64,000 nucleotides of DNA from Roseateles oligotrophus (GCF_025717515.1 NZ_JAJIRN010000001.1:186001-250000), one strand, 5' to 3'. Counted from the first letter of the stretch, positions 52,117 through 62,046 are shown. Translations and numbers: made by a program. Notes: generated by a model not told the origin, from the sequence alone.

Positions 52117-52233
52117 CTAGGTCTGCCGCCACAGACCCCGCCAAGACTGCTCGGGCAGCATAAATAGATGCCCGCAGATGGCGAGCATCAAGGCGCTGAT
52201 GTTGGCAGTTAGAGTTTGCGGGGCGGCTTGCAT
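52117..52233 (-). CDS. Possible small membrane ORF (38 aa), uncertain
   Basis: Encodes MQAAPQTLTANISALMLAIC, then GHLFMLPEQSWRGLWRQT: one short hydrophobic helix and an amphipathic Trp/Arg tail. It ends 18 bp before a strong terminator in the same direction, which hints at a transcript, but no ribosome binding site is visible and I recognise no family. Confidence 0.3.
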   Translation of the reverse strand: MQAAPQTLTANISALMLAICGHLFMLPEQSWRGLWRQT

Positions 52234-52312
52234 CGGGCCAGTATGCTGGCTCGCCCGGATGTTGGTCAAGCGTTCTTGAAATTTGCGGCGCGCAAGCGAC
52301 AATCCGGCCACC

Positions 52313-52801
52313 ATGCCAAGACTCAGCCCCATCCCCTGCGCCTTAAACGTCAAGCCCGACGCGGTCAGCGCGACGCCGGGCAAGCGCGATTTGCAGCCGG
52401 CCGAGCGCTTTGCGCTGCGTGTCGGCGACAGCGCGATCGACGGTCTGGGCGTGTTCGCGTTGGAGGCGATCCCGGTGCGGCGCAAGATCGGCGAGCTGCG
52501 CGGCGAGTCGATCTCGGTGCGGGAAGCGAGGCGCCGCGCCAAAGGCAGGGCGCGCATTCACATCGTCGAAGTGTCGGAAACCCGCGCCGTCGATGCCACC
52601 GAATCGACCACCGCGCTGCGCAATATCAACCATTGCTGCGCGCCCAACGCGGTGCTGCGCATCAGCCAGGGGCGGGTCGAGTTCTATGCGCTGCGGGATA
52701 TTGAACCCGGTGAGGAGCTGACCTGCCATTACGGCGAAAGCCACCATGAGGGCCGCTTGAGTTGCCGCTGCGGCGCGGCGAATTGCAGCGGCAGGCTTTA
52801 G
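52313..52801 (+). CDS. SET-domain protein-lysine methyltransferase
   Basis: A 162-residue bacterial SET protein. The SET core begins AIDGLGVFALEAIPVRRKIG, with the SAM/active-site pseudoknot NINHCCAPNAVLRI and YGESHHEG, and a post-SET-like cysteine cluster CRCGAANCSGRL at the very end that would bind zinc with the NHxC cysteine (inference). The catalytic tyrosine is probably in LTCHYGES. The ATG at 52313 is preferred over one 30 bases upstream. Bacterial SET proteins methylate ribosomal or DNA-binding proteins in the few cases studied; the substrate here is unknown. Confidence 0.88.
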   Translation: MPRLSPIPCALNVKPDAVSATPGKRDLQPAERFALRVGDSAIDGLGVFALEAIPVRRKIGELRGESISVREARRRAKGRARIHIVEVSETRAVDATESTTALRNINHCCAPNAVLRISQGRVEFYALRDIEPGEELTCHYGESHHEGRLSCRCGAANCSGRL

Positions 52802-54981
52802 TCCTGCAGGGCCGGCAACTCAATGATGAAAATGCTGCCGCCGTCAGGGTGGTTCTCGGCGCGGATGCTGCCGGCATGGGCGTCCAGAATGCGCCGGCAA
52901 ATTGCCAGCCCCAAACCCTTGCCTCCCGAGCCATCCTTGGTGCGGCTGCTTTGCACAAAGGGCTCGAAAATGCCCTCCAACTCGTCCGCGGGAATGCCCG
53001 GCCCCTGATCGCGGATGCTCAACTGCACGCCTCCTTCCGCGGCGCCTGCGGCATTGGCCGGCAGCAGCGTCAGCGTGACGCAGCTGCCGCGCTCGGAGAA
53101 ACGCAGCGCGTTCGCCAACACCTTGCGCAGCACCTGCTGAAAGGTCGCGCTGTCGACGGCGGCCGACAAGTCCGGCGCTTGGCAGCTCAAATGCAAGGCG
53201 ATGCCGGCCTTGTCCGCCGCTTCTTGCTGCTCGCCCAGCGCCGACTCCAGCAGCGGCAGCAGGCGCTGGCGCTGCAATTGCAGCCGCCCTTTGAGCAACT
53301 CGGTGCCCGAGAAGTCGAGCAGGTCATTGACCAGCGTCAGCATCCGTTGGCCCGCGCCATGAATGCGTTGAAAGCTCTGCCCGACCTTGGGTTGCTCGGG
53401 AAAGCGGGTCAAGCCCAGCTCCGAGAAGCCAATGATGCTTTGCAAGGGCGTGCGCAACTCGTGGCTGACGTTGGCGATAAATTCGGTCTTCATCGCCGAG
53501 GTTTGCTCGGCGATCTCCTTGGCTTCGAGCGTGCGGCGTTCGATCTCGCGATATTCACTGACATCAACGAGGCTGCCGATATGGCCGGTCGCCTGCCACT
53601 GGCCGCCCGCAAACGGCGTTCGGCGCACCAGCACATCACGCAAGCGCCCTTGGGCATCGGGCAGTTGAACCTCAAAGCCCTGCCCGGCGCTCGCTGCTAC
53701 CCCTGCGGCCTCTGCGCTGGGCAAGAGCTCCGGGCGCAAGTCCTTCAGCGCCAGCCCCAGCACGGCCTGGCTCTCAAAGCCGGTGAACTCGCTCCAGGAG
53801 CGGTTGACCATCAAGAGCCGGCCGCTCGCGTCCGTGACGAACAAAGGCGCCGGGCTGGCATCCAGCAAGCGGGCGGTAAAGGCGGCCTGCTCGCTCAGCC
53901 CTTGCGCTGCCTGTGCCCGTTCTTGACGGGCAATTCGGTAGGCTTGCAGGCTGCGCCAGGCCAGCAGCGCCAAGCCGAAGATAACCAGCCACAGCGCCAG
54001 CAATGCCGAGCCGATCTGGCGCAGCGACTGTTTGAATTCGGCCTCGACCGTGGCAAAGGGTTGCTCAACCACAATTACCCAGGGCGCATGGCGGGTGCTG
54101 CGAAAGGCGCTGACCGCGGGCTGACCGTCCAACCCGGCAGCGATGAAGCTGCCAAATTCCTTGGCCGGCAAATAGGCTTTGAAGGCCTGGTGTTGCGCGG
54201 CGCTTTGGCCGCTGGGCATTTGAATCGCCTCGGTCGCGGTGATCAGGCGGCCATCCAGTTGCAAGAGCGCGGCCGCCCGTGGCGTGCCGCTCAGACTGAG
54301 CTCGTAATTGTTCGCAAAGAAGTCCAGATTCAACACGGCCAGCAGGCTGGGCGGGGCCCGCTGGCCTTGTGCGGCCAAAGGCCATAGCAGGGGTATGAAC
54401 CAGCGGCTGCCCGCTGCCTGCTTGGGCAGACGGATATTCTGATCGGCCAAATCGCGCCCGGCCAAGAGTGTGCCGACCTCGGCCCGGTTGCCGCGGCCTT
54501 GGCCGGCCAGCAGGGCCGGCCCGACTTGCACATCGCGGTTGCTGGGGTTGGAGCTGGCCAGCAGCCGCCCCTCGGCGTCGACCAGATTCAAGCTGCGCAG
54601 GAAGGGGAGGGCGCGCACCGCATTGGCCAACGCCGCCTCCTGTGCCTTGGCATCGGGCTCGCCCTGCAGCACCTCGGCCAAGCTCTTGAGCGTGATATCC
54701 ACGGTGTCCAGCGTGCGATTCGCATGATCGACCAGCACGCGCGCGTACAGCTCGGTCTCGTGCAAGGCCTGCGTCTCCAGCGCGACTTGCTGCAGCCGCA
54801 AAAAGCCCGCCGCGCCCGCCAAGGAGAGCAGCACCAAGGCAAGCACGGCCATGAGCAAAAAGCCCGGCCGCAGCCAGAATGGCAGCGGCTCCTCGGCCGG
54901 CGGCAAAGCGGCGCCCGGCTCCAACTCCTCGCTTGGCAGTTGCTCGGTCACACTCGAGTCAGGGCTTGAGGCGGGCGGCAT
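52798..54981 (-). CDS. Sensor histidine kinase with periplasmic Cache-like domain and PAS
   Basis: 727 residues: TM1 at ~37-60 (LLMAVLALVLLSLAGAAGFL), a large periplasmic domain of the double-Cache type (~60-325), TM2 at ~330-350 (ALLALWLVIFGLALLAWRSL), a PAS domain (~375-490; RLLDASPAPLFVTDASGRLL), HisKA with phosphoacceptor His near 506 (NVSHELRTPLQSIIGFSELG) and HATPase with DQGPGIPADELEGIFEPF and GLGLAICRRILDAH. No receiver domain and no response regulator are adjacent. It follows the solute-binding gene by 8 bp and overlaps the SET gene's stop by four bases tail to tail. Confidence 0.9.
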   Translation of the reverse strand: MPPASSPDSSVTEQLPSEELEPGAALPPAEEPLPFWLRPGFLLMAVLALVLLSLAGAAGFLRLQQVALETQALHETELYARVLVDHANRTLDTVDITLKSLAEVLQGEPDAKAQEAALANAVRALPFLRSLNLVDAEGRLLASSNPSNRDVQVGPALLAGQGRGNRAEVGTLLAGRDLADQNIRLPKQAAGSRWFIPLLWPLAAQGQRAPPSLLAVLNLDFFANNYELSLSGTPRAAALLQLDGRLITATEAIQMPSGQSAAQHQAFKAYLPAKEFGSFIAAGLDGQPAVSAFRSTRHAPWVIVVEQPFATVEAEFKQSLRQIGSALLALWLVIFGLALLAWRSLQAYRIARQERAQAAQGLSEQAAFTARLLDASPAPLFVTDASGRLLMVNRSWSEFTGFESQAVLGLALKDLRPELLPSAEAAGVAASAGQGFEVQLPDAQGRLRDVLVRRTPFAGGQWQATGHIGSLVDVSEYREIERRTLEAKEIAEQTSAMKTEFIANVSHELRTPLQSIIGFSELGLTRFPEQPKVGQSFQRIHGAGQRMLTLVNDLLDFSGTELLKGRLQLQRQRLLPLLESALGEQQEAADKAGIALHLSCQAPDLSAAVDSATFQQVLRKVLANALRFSERGSCVTLTLLPANAAGAAEGGVQLSIRDQGPGIPADELEGIFEPFVQSSRTKDGSGGKGLGLAICRRILDAHAGSIRAENHPDGGSIFIIELPALQD

Positions 54982-54989
54982 GCTTGCGG

Positions 54990-55814
54990 CTACTTCACCA
55001 CAATCTCTTGCAGGCCGAACCGTTTGGCGGCGGCCTCAAGCCGGCCGTCCTTCTTGATGCGGGCGACGAAGTCATTGACCTGCTGCAACATCTCGGCGTC
55101 ACCGGGTTTGATCGGATAGGCATAGGGCAGCACGAAGAAGGGCTTGCTCGGCGCCACCAATCTTGCCCAGTCGGCGTTGTCAAGCAGGCGCCGGCTGTAG
55201 GGGAAATCGGTCATGAAGACATCAACCCGGCCGGCTTCAAGTTCTTGCTCGCGGCTTTGCGGAGGCTTGATGATGACGGCGCGGGCCTGCTTCAAGGCCG
55301 CCAGCATCACCGGCTCCATAAAAGTGCCGCCTTGCACCGCGACCTGCACGCCGGGCTTGTCGATATCGTCCCAGCTGCGGATTTGACGATTGCCACGCGT
55401 GGTCACGCCGTAGATATCGCTTTGCAGATAGGGCTTGGAAAAGCTCAGGTGCTGGGCCCTGGCCGGCAGCACACCGACCCCGAACATCGCGATGTCGCAG
55501 TGTTCGCTGCTCAGATCCTCGATCAGCTTGGGGAAGGAGGAGTCGATGTACTCAAGCTTGACGCCCAGATCCTTGGCCAGTTCGGCCGAGAGTTCAATGT
55601 CGATGCCACCCAACTGCTGCGTCTTGGGGTTGCGCAAGCTGATGCCGTAATAGTCCGGCCAGATGCAGACCCGCATCAGCTTGCTGCTCTTGATGCGGTC
55701 CAGTACCGCGCCGGCGGCGGCAGGGCCGGCGGCCAAGGCCATCAGCAGCGCCAGCACGCTGATCCCCGCTGTCACCAGCGGCGTCACGACATTGAACTTC
55801 CGCGTCATCGGCAC
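54990..55814 (-). CDS. Periplasmic amino-acid-type substrate-binding protein (SBP family 3)
   Basis: A 274-residue exported binding protein. A signal anchor or peptide (VTAGISVLALLMALAAGPAA) is followed by the family 3 fold: LMRVCIWPDYYGISLRNPKT, QLGGIDIELSAELAKDLGVK, CDIAMFGVGVLPARAQHLSF, and VDVFMTDFPYSRRLLDN. No ABC permease or ATPase accompanies it; the next gene, 8 bp on, is a sensor kinase. The likely role is therefore ligand presentation to that kinase rather than transport (inference from context). Confidence 0.87.
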   Translation of the reverse strand: MPMTRKFNVVTPLVTAGISVLALLMALAAGPAAAGAVLDRIKSSKLMRVCIWPDYYGISLRNPKTQQLGGIDIELSAELAKDLGVKLEYIDSSFPKLIEDLSSEHCDIAMFGVGVLPARAQHLSFSKPYLQSDIYGVTTRGNRQIRSWDDIDKPGVQVAVQGGTFMEPVMLAALKQARAVIIKPPQSREQELEAGRVDVFMTDFPYSRRLLDNADWARLVAPSKPFFVLPYAYPIKPGDAEMLQQVNDFVARIKKDGRLEAAAKRFGLQEIVVK

Positions 55815-55946
55815 TCTCCGGAATGCGGCAGCATGCGCCGCCTAGCCAATATATCCCGAGGCCGGCCGTCGGCATCCGCTCAATTAGCGCCTCTTCGCGC
55901 CGCTTGACTCGCCTTGTAGCGCGGAAATGGGCCGATTCGGGAAGGC

Positions 55947-56663
55947 TCAGGAGGCCAGGGTCGGCACCTGCCGGGCCAAGCGCTGCTGCAACCAGAAGGT
56001 GCGCAGGTCTTGCACCGAGAACAGCGCGTCGTCGAGCAAAACGTCTTGATCGACTTCTTCGTCTTCGTCGTACTGCTCGTCGATATAGGCCTCGAGCTGA
56101 TCGCCCGGCGGCATCGCCACCGCCGCCACGCCCATCAGCATCGCATCCAGCATCTGCCCGTCTTCGCTGTCTTCATCGAAGATATACCAGTCGGCCTCAT
56201 TGTCCTCAACCGCCTGCATAAAGCCCTCGACCCACATCAGGCCGTTCGGCGGCAGCTGCTCCAGCTGCTCGGCCGTCAGCACGCCTTGGCTCAAGAGGCC
56301 GGCCTTGGTGGCTTCGTCAAACTCGGTGATCAGCGGCTCGATCAGCATCGCTTCCGGGTCGGCGCCGAGGGCGACCGGCTCCAGGCTGAGCGTGATCTCG
56401 TTCCAGCGTTCATGCAGCACGGTCATGAACTCTTCGGTGACGTCTTGCTCGTCGAGCTCATCGGCCCAATCGTCACCGAACAGCGCGTCCATTGCTTCCA
56501 GCGGGCCGGCGTCGGTCGGCCCGACGATCAAGGCGGTCAGGTAGCCGTCCAGCGTGTCGATCGGCACCGCGTCTTCGTCTTCGGGCGTATTGGCGGCCAG
56601 CATTTGCAAGAGGGCAGCCAGGCGTTCGGCGTTGGCATGGTCAATCGTGGTGCTGTCGTTCAT
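55947..56663 (-). CDS. UPF0149/YecA-family protein
   Basis: A very acidic 238-residue protein with the UPF0149 (YgfB/YecA-like) helical fold: IDTLDGYLTALIVGPTDAGP, then LMWVEGFMQAVEDNEADWY. It contains stretches such as EDEDAV and DEEVDQD. The C-terminal SEC-C zinc motif present in some YecA proteins is absent. Function is unknown for the family. It is a single gene divergent in no operon, with the PEP-CTERM terminator 75 bp upstream. Confidence 0.8.
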   Translation of the reverse strand: MNDSTTIDHANAERLAALLQMLAANTPEDEDAVPIDTLDGYLTALIVGPTDAGPLEAMDALFGDDWADELDEQDVTEEFMTVLHERWNEITLSLEPVALGADPEAMLIEPLITEFDEATKAGLLSQGVLTAEQLEQLPPNGLMWVEGFMQAVEDNEADWYIFDEDSEDGQMLDAMLMGVAAVAMPPGDQLEAYIDEQYDEDEEVDQDVLLDDALFSVQDLRTFWLQQRLARQVPTLAS

Positions 56664-56737
56664 TGCTGTGTCCTGCTGATCAGTGGTTTAGGTCGCGATT
56701 GTCCGCTGAAGCTCGGCCCTGACCGAGTGAGCGGCCA

Positions 56738-56763
56738 TAAAAAAACCACCCGGAGGTGGCTCT
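56738..56763 (-). terminator. Terminator after the PEP-CTERM gene
   Basis: Minus strand: GCCACC-TCCG-GGTGG followed by seven T, 19 bp after the stop at 56782. Confidence 0.9.
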
Positions 56764-56781
56764 TCACAATTGCGGGTTGAA

Positions 56782-57546
56782 TCAAACCCGACGGCGGCGT
56801 TGCAACAGGACCAAGAGGCCAAGACCTGCGAGCAAGGTTGCGTAGGTGGAGGGTTCGGGTACCGGCGTTGGAGGGACGAAGGATTGCGCCCAAGATTTTG
56901 CGTAGCCTGTCAAAAGAAATTCTGCTCCAGACGTGTTTTGAAAACTTGCCAAGATGGTTCCACTGTTACTAACTTGGCCGGCCTTGCCATGCAATCCGGC
57001 ACTTAAGACTCCAGTCGATCCAAGACGCGTATTGCTACCCGTTTGCGTGAATTCCATCTGTGCTATGGCATCTGACCTTTCGGGACCTCTGGCGGTCTGC
57101 CCAATTGTCGTTGCTGCAGACACGGAAGCATCTCCGCTTAAAACAAAGATCGCATTTTTGCTGAGGGAAAAGTTCAGGTAAATCGTGCTTCTCGCTGTGC
57201 CATAGGAAAAGGTTGAGGCCGCTGCTGCGTTGAGCGCAAAGCTGTCAAGCGCAGTACCGCCGGTCAATGACGCCTGAACGATCCCATTGCCGCTGTCCAT
57301 ATAGGCAATGCTAGGAAGTGAGGCTCCTCCCGAGGTGACACCCTCCGTGGATTCTGCTTCGACCATATGCGAAGCCAATCCAAGAAAGGTCGCCGACGCC
57401 GAAATGCCGTCGTTGAGGTCGGTGTCGATGACGTAGTACTTGAGGTTGCCAAGACTGGTGAAGGCGGTGCCATCTGCTAAAGCCAATTCGCAGCCGAGCA
57501 ATCCCAAAACAGCAGCCAAGCTGATTTCCAAACTTTGACGTCGCAT
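56782..57546 (-). CDS. PEP-CTERM sorting-domain exported protein (254 aa)
   Basis: The protein has a signal peptide (MRRQSLEISLAAVLGLLGCE..LALA), a beta-rich body with repeated Ser/Gly/Thr strands (YYVIDTDLNDGISASATF; LNFSLSKNAIFVLSGDASVS) and the tag VPEPSTYATLLAGLGLLVLL with the end QRRRRV. The LSKNAIFVLSGDASV segment is seen in several PEP-CTERM surface proteins. The gene is lower in GC than its flanks and is isolated, with its own terminator. The 120 bp upstream of its start contains TACCTCCCCCTTAAGTAG on the minus strand, possibly regulatory. Confidence 0.85.
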   Translation of the reverse strand: MRRQSLEISLAAVLGLLGCELALADGTAFTSLGNLKYYVIDTDLNDGISASATFLGLASHMVEAESTEGVTSGGASLPSIAYMDSGNGIVQASLTGGTALDSFALNAAAASTFSYGTARSTIYLNFSLSKNAIFVLSGDASVSAATTIGQTARGPERSDAIAQMEFTQTGSNTRLGSTGVLSAGLHGKAGQVSNSGTILASFQNTSGAEFLLTGYAKSWAQSFVPPTPVPEPSTYATLLAGLGLLVLLQRRRRV

Positions 57547-57669
57547 AGTCTCTCCCTGATCTTTTCGATTTCACAAGATCGGGATATTGCCACCGTATAG
57601 ATAGGAAATTAGCGGTACCCCACTACTTAAGGGGGAGGTATTACCCTAGAACCCCTGAGGCCCTGCAAA

Positions 57670-60300
57670 CTAAAGCTTGGCGCTTACCCATCCCACCACG
57701 CTGGCCAATGCCGCCGGCAAGGCTGCGGGTACTGTGCCGCCTGCCATCGCCAGATCGGCCTTGCCACCACCCTTGCCGCCACATTGCTGGGCGACAAAAT
57801 TGACCAGTTCGCCGGCCTTGAAGCCGCGGGCCATATGGTCGGCTGTCACGCCGGCCGCCAAATTGACCTTGTCGCCATCGACCGCGCCCAGCACGATCAC
57901 CGCCGATTGCATCTTGTCCCGCAGCTTGTCGATGGTTTCGCGCAGGGTCTTGGCATCGGCACCGCTCAGCGTCGCCGTCAGCACCTTGACACCTTGCACA
58001 TCAACGGCCTGGCTCAGCAACTCGTTGCTCTGCGCCGAGGCCAGCCGGCTCTTGGCGGCAGCCAAGTCTTTTTCCAGCGACTTGACCTGGTCCAGCACTG
58101 CATGCAGACGCGTTTCCAGCTCGGCCGGCGCGGTCTTCAAGGCCTGAGCGGCGCGGCCGACTTGGTTCTCCAGGGACTGGCAATAGGCCAAGGCGTTGTC
58201 GCCGGTGACGGCTTCAATCCGGCGCACGCCGGCGGCCACGCCGCCTTCGCTGACGATCTTGAACAGACCGATATCGCCGCTGGCCTTGACGTGGGTGCCG
58301 CCGCACAGCTCTTTGGAGCTGCCGATCGTCAACACGCGCACGGTCTCGCCGTATTTCTCGCCGAACAGCATCATCGCACCGCTCTTCTGGGCGTCGTCCA
58401 GCGCCATCACTTCGGCGGAGGCGGCGGCATTGGCCAGCACCTCGGCGTTGACGATCGCTTCGATCTTGGCGATCTCCTCGGCCGTGACCGGCGCGTTATG
58501 CGCAAAGTCAAAGCGGGTGCGCTCGGCATTCACCAGCGAGCCCTTTTGCTGCACATGGCTGCCCAGCACTTCGCGCAAGGCCTTGTGCATCAAGTGAGTG
58601 GCGCTGTGGTTGCGCACCGATTTGATGCGCAACTCGGCGTCGACCTTGGCGGTGAACACATCGCCGACCGCGACCGCGCCTTCAAGCACGCGGCCATGGT
58701 GGCCGAATACATCGGCCTGAATCTTCAGCGTGTCTTCCACCGCGAAGCGGCTGCTTGGGTTGCGCAGCTCGCCCGCGTCACCGGCTTGGCCGCCGCTCTC
58801 GGCGTAGAAAGGCGTGTGATCCAGCACCACCACCGCATCGTCGCCGGCCTTGGCCGAAGCGACGCTGACGCCGTCGATATAGACGGCCGTGACCTTGGAC
58901 GTCTCGCAGACCAGGTGCTCATAGCCGTGGAAGGCGGTCGGCACGCCGGCATAGGCGAGGCCTTGCGCCATCTTGAACTTGCCGGCTGCGCGGGCCTGCG
59001 TGCGCTGGCGCGCCATCGCGGCGTCGAAGCCGGCTTGATCAACCGTCACATCGCGCTCGCGGCAGACATCGGCGGTCAGGTCGACCGGGAAGCCAAAGGT
59101 GTCATGCAGCTTGAAGGCCAGCTCGCCGTCGAGTTGCTTCAGGCCCGGCGTCAGCGCGCCTTCCAAGATTTCCATGCCATTGGCGATGGTCTGGAAGAAG
59201 CGCTCTTCTTCCTGGCGCAGCACTTCGGTCACGCGGGCTTGTGCCTGGCGCAGCTCAGGGTATGCGTCGCCCATCTGGTTGACCAACTCCCCCACGATCT
59301 TGTGGAAGAAGGTGGTGCGGGCGCCGAGCTTGTAGCCATGGCGGATGGCGCGGCGCGCGATGCGGCGCAGCACATAACCGCGACCTTCATTGCCCGGGAT
59401 GATGCCGTCCACGATGGTGAAGCTGCAAGCGCGGATATGGTCGGCGATGACCTTCAGCGAGGCGCTGTCCTTGTCGCAGTCCAGCGCGCCGGCTTCGTCG
59501 ACGGCCTTCTTGGCCGCTTCGAGCAGCGCGGAGAAGGTGTCGATCGAATAGTTCGAGTGCACATGTTGCAGCACCGCCGCCAAGCGCTCCAGGCCCATGC
59601 CGGTATCGACCGAGGGCTTGGGCAACTTGTGCATCACACCGTCTTCGGTGCGGTTGAACTGCATGAAGACGTTGTTCCAGATTTCGATATAGCGGTCGCC
59701 GTTTTCGTCCGGGCTGCCGGGTGGGCCGCCGGCCACTTCGGGGCCATGGTCGAAGAAGATTTCGGTGCAAGGCCCGCAAGGCCCGGTGTCGCCCATCATC
59801 CAGAAGTTGTCGCTCAGGTAGCGGCCGCCCTTGTTGTCGCCGATGCGCACGATGCGCTCGGCCGGGATGCCGACCTTTTTGTTCCAGATCTCGTAGGCCT
59901 CGTCGTCCTCGGCGTAGACCGTCACCCAGAGCTTTTCGGCCGGCAGGTGGAAATGCTCGGTCAGCAGCTCCCAGGCGTAGGCAATCGCGTCTTCCTTGAA
60001 ATAGTCGCCGAAGCTGAAATTGCCCAGCATCTCGAAGAAGGTGTGGTGGCGCGCGGTGTAGCCGACGTTGTCGAGGTCGTTGTGCTTGCCGCCGGCGCGT
60101 ATGCATTTCTGGCTGGTGGTGGCGCGGCTGTAGGCGCGCTTGTCAAAGCCCAGGAACACATCCTTGAACTGGTTCATGCCGGCGTTGGTGAACAGCAGCG
60201 TCGGGTCATCGCCGGGCACGACCGGGCTGGACGCGACTATCTGGTGACCCTTGCTCTCGAAGAACTTCAGAAAGGTCGAACGGATTTCTGCTGCTTTCAT
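57670..60300 (-). CDS. alaS: Alanyl-tRNA synthetase
   Basis: Class II synthetase that charges tRNA-Ala and edits Ser/Gly. The 876-residue protein starts [20 protein letters not shown] and has the catalytic motifs ([28 protein letters not shown]), the editing-site HxxxH ([17 protein letters not shown]) and CxxxH ([13 protein letters not shown]) zinc ligands, and the C-terminal C-Ala domain ([15 protein letters not shown]). It is monocistronic here; recX/recA are not adjacent. Confidence 0.97.
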   Translation of the reverse strand: MKAAEIRSTFLKFFESKGHQIVASSPVVPGDDPTLLFTNAGMNQFKDVFLGFDKRAYSRATTSQKCIRAGGKHNDLDNVGYTARHHTFFEMLGNFSFGDYFKEDAIAYAWELLTEHFHLPAEKLWVTVYAEDDEAYEIWNKKVGIPAERIVRIGDNKGGRYLSDNFWMMGDTGPCGPCTEIFFDHGPEVAGGPPGSPDENGDRYIEIWNNVFMQFNRTEDGVMHKLPKPSVDTGMGLERLAAVLQHVHSNYSIDTFSALLEAAKKAVDEAGALDCDKDSASLKVIADHIRACSFTIVDGIIPGNEGRGYVLRRIARRAIRHGYKLGARTTFFHKIVGELVNQMGDAYPELRQAQARVTEVLRQEEERFFQTIANGMEILEGALTPGLKQLDGELAFKLHDTFGFPVDLTADVCRERDVTVDQAGFDAAMARQRTQARAAGKFKMAQGLAYAGVPTAFHGYEHLVCETSKVTAVYIDGVSVASAKAGDDAVVVLDHTPFYAESGGQAGDAGELRNPSSRFAVEDTLKIQADVFGHHGRVLEGAVAVGDVFTAKVDAELRIKSVRNHSATHLMHKALREVLGSHVQQKGSLVNAERTRFDFAHNAPVTAEEIAKIEAIVNAEVLANAAASAEVMALDDAQKSGAMMLFGEKYGETVRVLTIGSSKELCGGTHVKASGDIGLFKIVSEGGVAAGVRRIEAVTGDNALAYCQSLENQVGRAAQALKTAPAELETRLHAVLDQVKSLEKDLAAAKSRLASAQSNELLSQAVDVQGVKVLTATLSGADAKTLRETIDKLRDKMQSAVIVLGAVDGDKVNLAAGVTADHMARGFKAGELVNFVAQQCGGKGGGKADLAMAGGTVPAALPAALASVVGWVSAKL

Positions 60301-60460
60301 TCCCGGGGGCTTTCTGCTGTGACTGCGCTGGTGAGTGCAGTAAATGCTTGATTTTTGGAGCTTTTGATTATAAGGGCGGGGGGTGACCCAGCCGCGACAG
60401 CGAGTTCATCGAGAGCGGTTAGAGTGCTGACTCAATACCTGCGCATTAGGAGATGGACAA

Positions 60461-61951
60461 ATGACGAGCAACAAGATTTCACCGCTGGCCGGCCTGGATG
60501 ACGCCAGCCTTTTGCGCACGCAGGCGCTGATCAATGGCGAATGGGTCGCCGGCGGCGCTCAGTTCGCCGTTACCGACCCGGCCACTGGCGCCTTGCTGGC
60601 CGAGGTGGCCAATCTGGGCGCGGCCGAGGCCGAGAGCGCCATCGCCGCCGCCAACAATGCGCTCGCCCCCTGGCGCGCCAAGACCGCCAAGGAGCGCGGC
60701 GCCATTCTGATGCGCTGGCAACAATTGCTGATCAAACATGCCGACGACCTGGCCCGCATCATGACGGCCGAGCAGGGCAAGCCCTTGGCCGAGGCGCGCG
60801 GCGAGGTGGTCTACGGCGCCAGCTTCATCGAGTGGTTTGCCGAGGAAGGCAAGCGCATCTACGGCGAAACCATCCCGACCACCGACAACAACAAGCGCTA
60901 TCTGGTCATCAAGCAGGCAATGGGCGTTTGCGCGGCGATCACGCCCTGGAACTTCCCCGTCGCGATGATCACCCGCAAGGTGGCGCCCGCCTTGGCCGCC
61001 GGTTGCACGGTGGTGATCAAGCCGGCCGAGGCGACGCCGCTGTCGGCGCTGGCCGTGGCCGAGTTGGCGCAGCGCGCCGGCATGCCGGCCGGGGTCTTGA
61101 ATGTGTTGACGGCCGACGCGGACAACTCGGTCGCCATCGGCCATGTGCTGTGCGACAGCGATGTGGTGCGCCATCTGTCCTTCACCGGTTCGACCGAGGT
61201 CGGCCGCATCCTGGCCCGCCAATGCGCGCAGACGGTCAAGAAGCTGTCACTCGAGTTGGGCGGTAACGCGCCTTTCATCGTGTTTGACGATGCCGACCTG
61301 GACAGCGCGGTCGAGGGCGCCATCGCCAGCAAATACCGCAACGCCGGCCAGACCTGCGTCTGTGCGAATCGCTTTTATGTGCAGGCCGGCGTGTACGACG
61401 CCTTCCTCGAGAAACTGGCGGCCAAGGTGGGCGGCTTGAAGGTGGGCAATGGCTTCGAGCCGGGCATCAACGTGGGTCCGCTGATCGATGAGGCGGCCGT
61501 TGCCAAGGTCGAATCGCATGTGGCCGACGCGCTGGCGCTGGGTGCGCGCCTGGTGGCCGGCGGCAAGCGCTCGGTCGAGACCGGCGCGCAATTCTTCGAG
61601 CCGACCTTGCTGGCCGACGTGACGCCGGCCATGCTCTGCTCGCGCGAAGAAACCTTCGGCCCGGTGGCGCCGGTGTTCAAGTTCACGAGCGAGGCGGAAG
61701 TGATCGCCTTGGCCAATAACACCGAGTTCGGACTGGCCAGCTATTTCTACAGCCGCGACATCGGCCGCGTTTTCCGTGTCGGCGAGGCGCTGGAATACGG
61801 CATGGTCGGCATCAACACCGGCCTGATCGCCACCGCCGAAGTGCCGTTTGGCGGCGTCAAGCAAAGTGGTCTGGGCCGCGAGGGCGCGCATCAGGGCGTG
61901 GATGATTATGTGGAGATCAAGTATCTGTGCTTGGGGGACATCAACAAGTGA
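60461..61951 (+). CDS. gabD: NADP-dependent succinate-semialdehyde dehydrogenase
   Basis: Converts succinate semialdehyde to succinate in GABA and related catabolism. The 496-residue protein has the ALDH motifs TPWNFPVAMITRKVAPALAA, the Glu in KLSLELGGNAPFIVFDDADL, the catalytic Cys in NAGQTCVCANRFYVQ and the GabD-typical end EVPFGGVKQSGLGREGAHQG. AGGAG precedes the ATG by eight bases. No gabT or gabP gene is adjacent. Specificity is inferred from close similarity to GabD. Confidence 0.92.
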   Translation: MTSNKISPLAGLDDASLLRTQALINGEWVAGGAQFAVTDPATGALLAEVANLGAAEAESAIAAANNALAPWRAKTAKERGAILMRWQQLLIKHADDLARIMTAEQGKPLAEARGEVVYGASFIEWFAEEGKRIYGETIPTTDNNKRYLVIKQAMGVCAAITPWNFPVAMITRKVAPALAAGCTVVIKPAEATPLSALAVAELAQRAGMPAGVLNVLTADADNSVAIGHVLCDSDVVRHLSFTGSTEVGRILARQCAQTVKKLSLELGGNAPFIVFDDADLDSAVEGAIASKYRNAGQTCVCANRFYVQAGVYDAFLEKLAAKVGGLKVGNGFEPGINVGPLIDEAAVAKVESHVADALALGARLVAGGKRSVETGAQFFEPTLLADVTPAMLCSREETFGPVAPVFKFTSEAEVIALANNTEFGLASYFYSRDIGRVFRVGEALEYGMVGINTGLIATAEVPFGGVKQSGLGREGAHQGVDDYVEIKYLCLGDINK

Positions 61952-61972
61952 TGCCTCGGTAGACGCCGAACG

Positions 61973-62007
61973 AAAAAGAGGCCCCTCGCGAGGGGCCTCT
62001 TTGTTTG
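61973..62007. terminator. Shared bidirectional terminator of gabD and the TonB receptor
   Basis: A perfect 24-bp palindrome (AGAGGCCCCTCG / CGAGGGGCCTCT, 61977-62000), with A residues before it and TTGTTTG after it, lies between the convergent genes. A second perfect hairpin CACAAATGCC-TTCC-GGCATTTGTG follows at 62016-62039. Confidence 0.88.
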
Positions 62008-62046
62008 TTGGCAACCACAAATGCCTTCCGGCATTTGTGTGCGAGC

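Noticed and set aside
57570-57600. Possible sigma-54 promoter (TGGCAATATCCCGATCTTG) upstream of the PEP-CTERM gene
   Set aside because: The GG element is present but GC does not occur at the required 10-base spacing.
57784-60351. 855-codon plus-strand open frame
   Set aside because: Antisense shadow of alaS with the same explanation; composition is His/Gly/Gln-rich with no recognisable fold.
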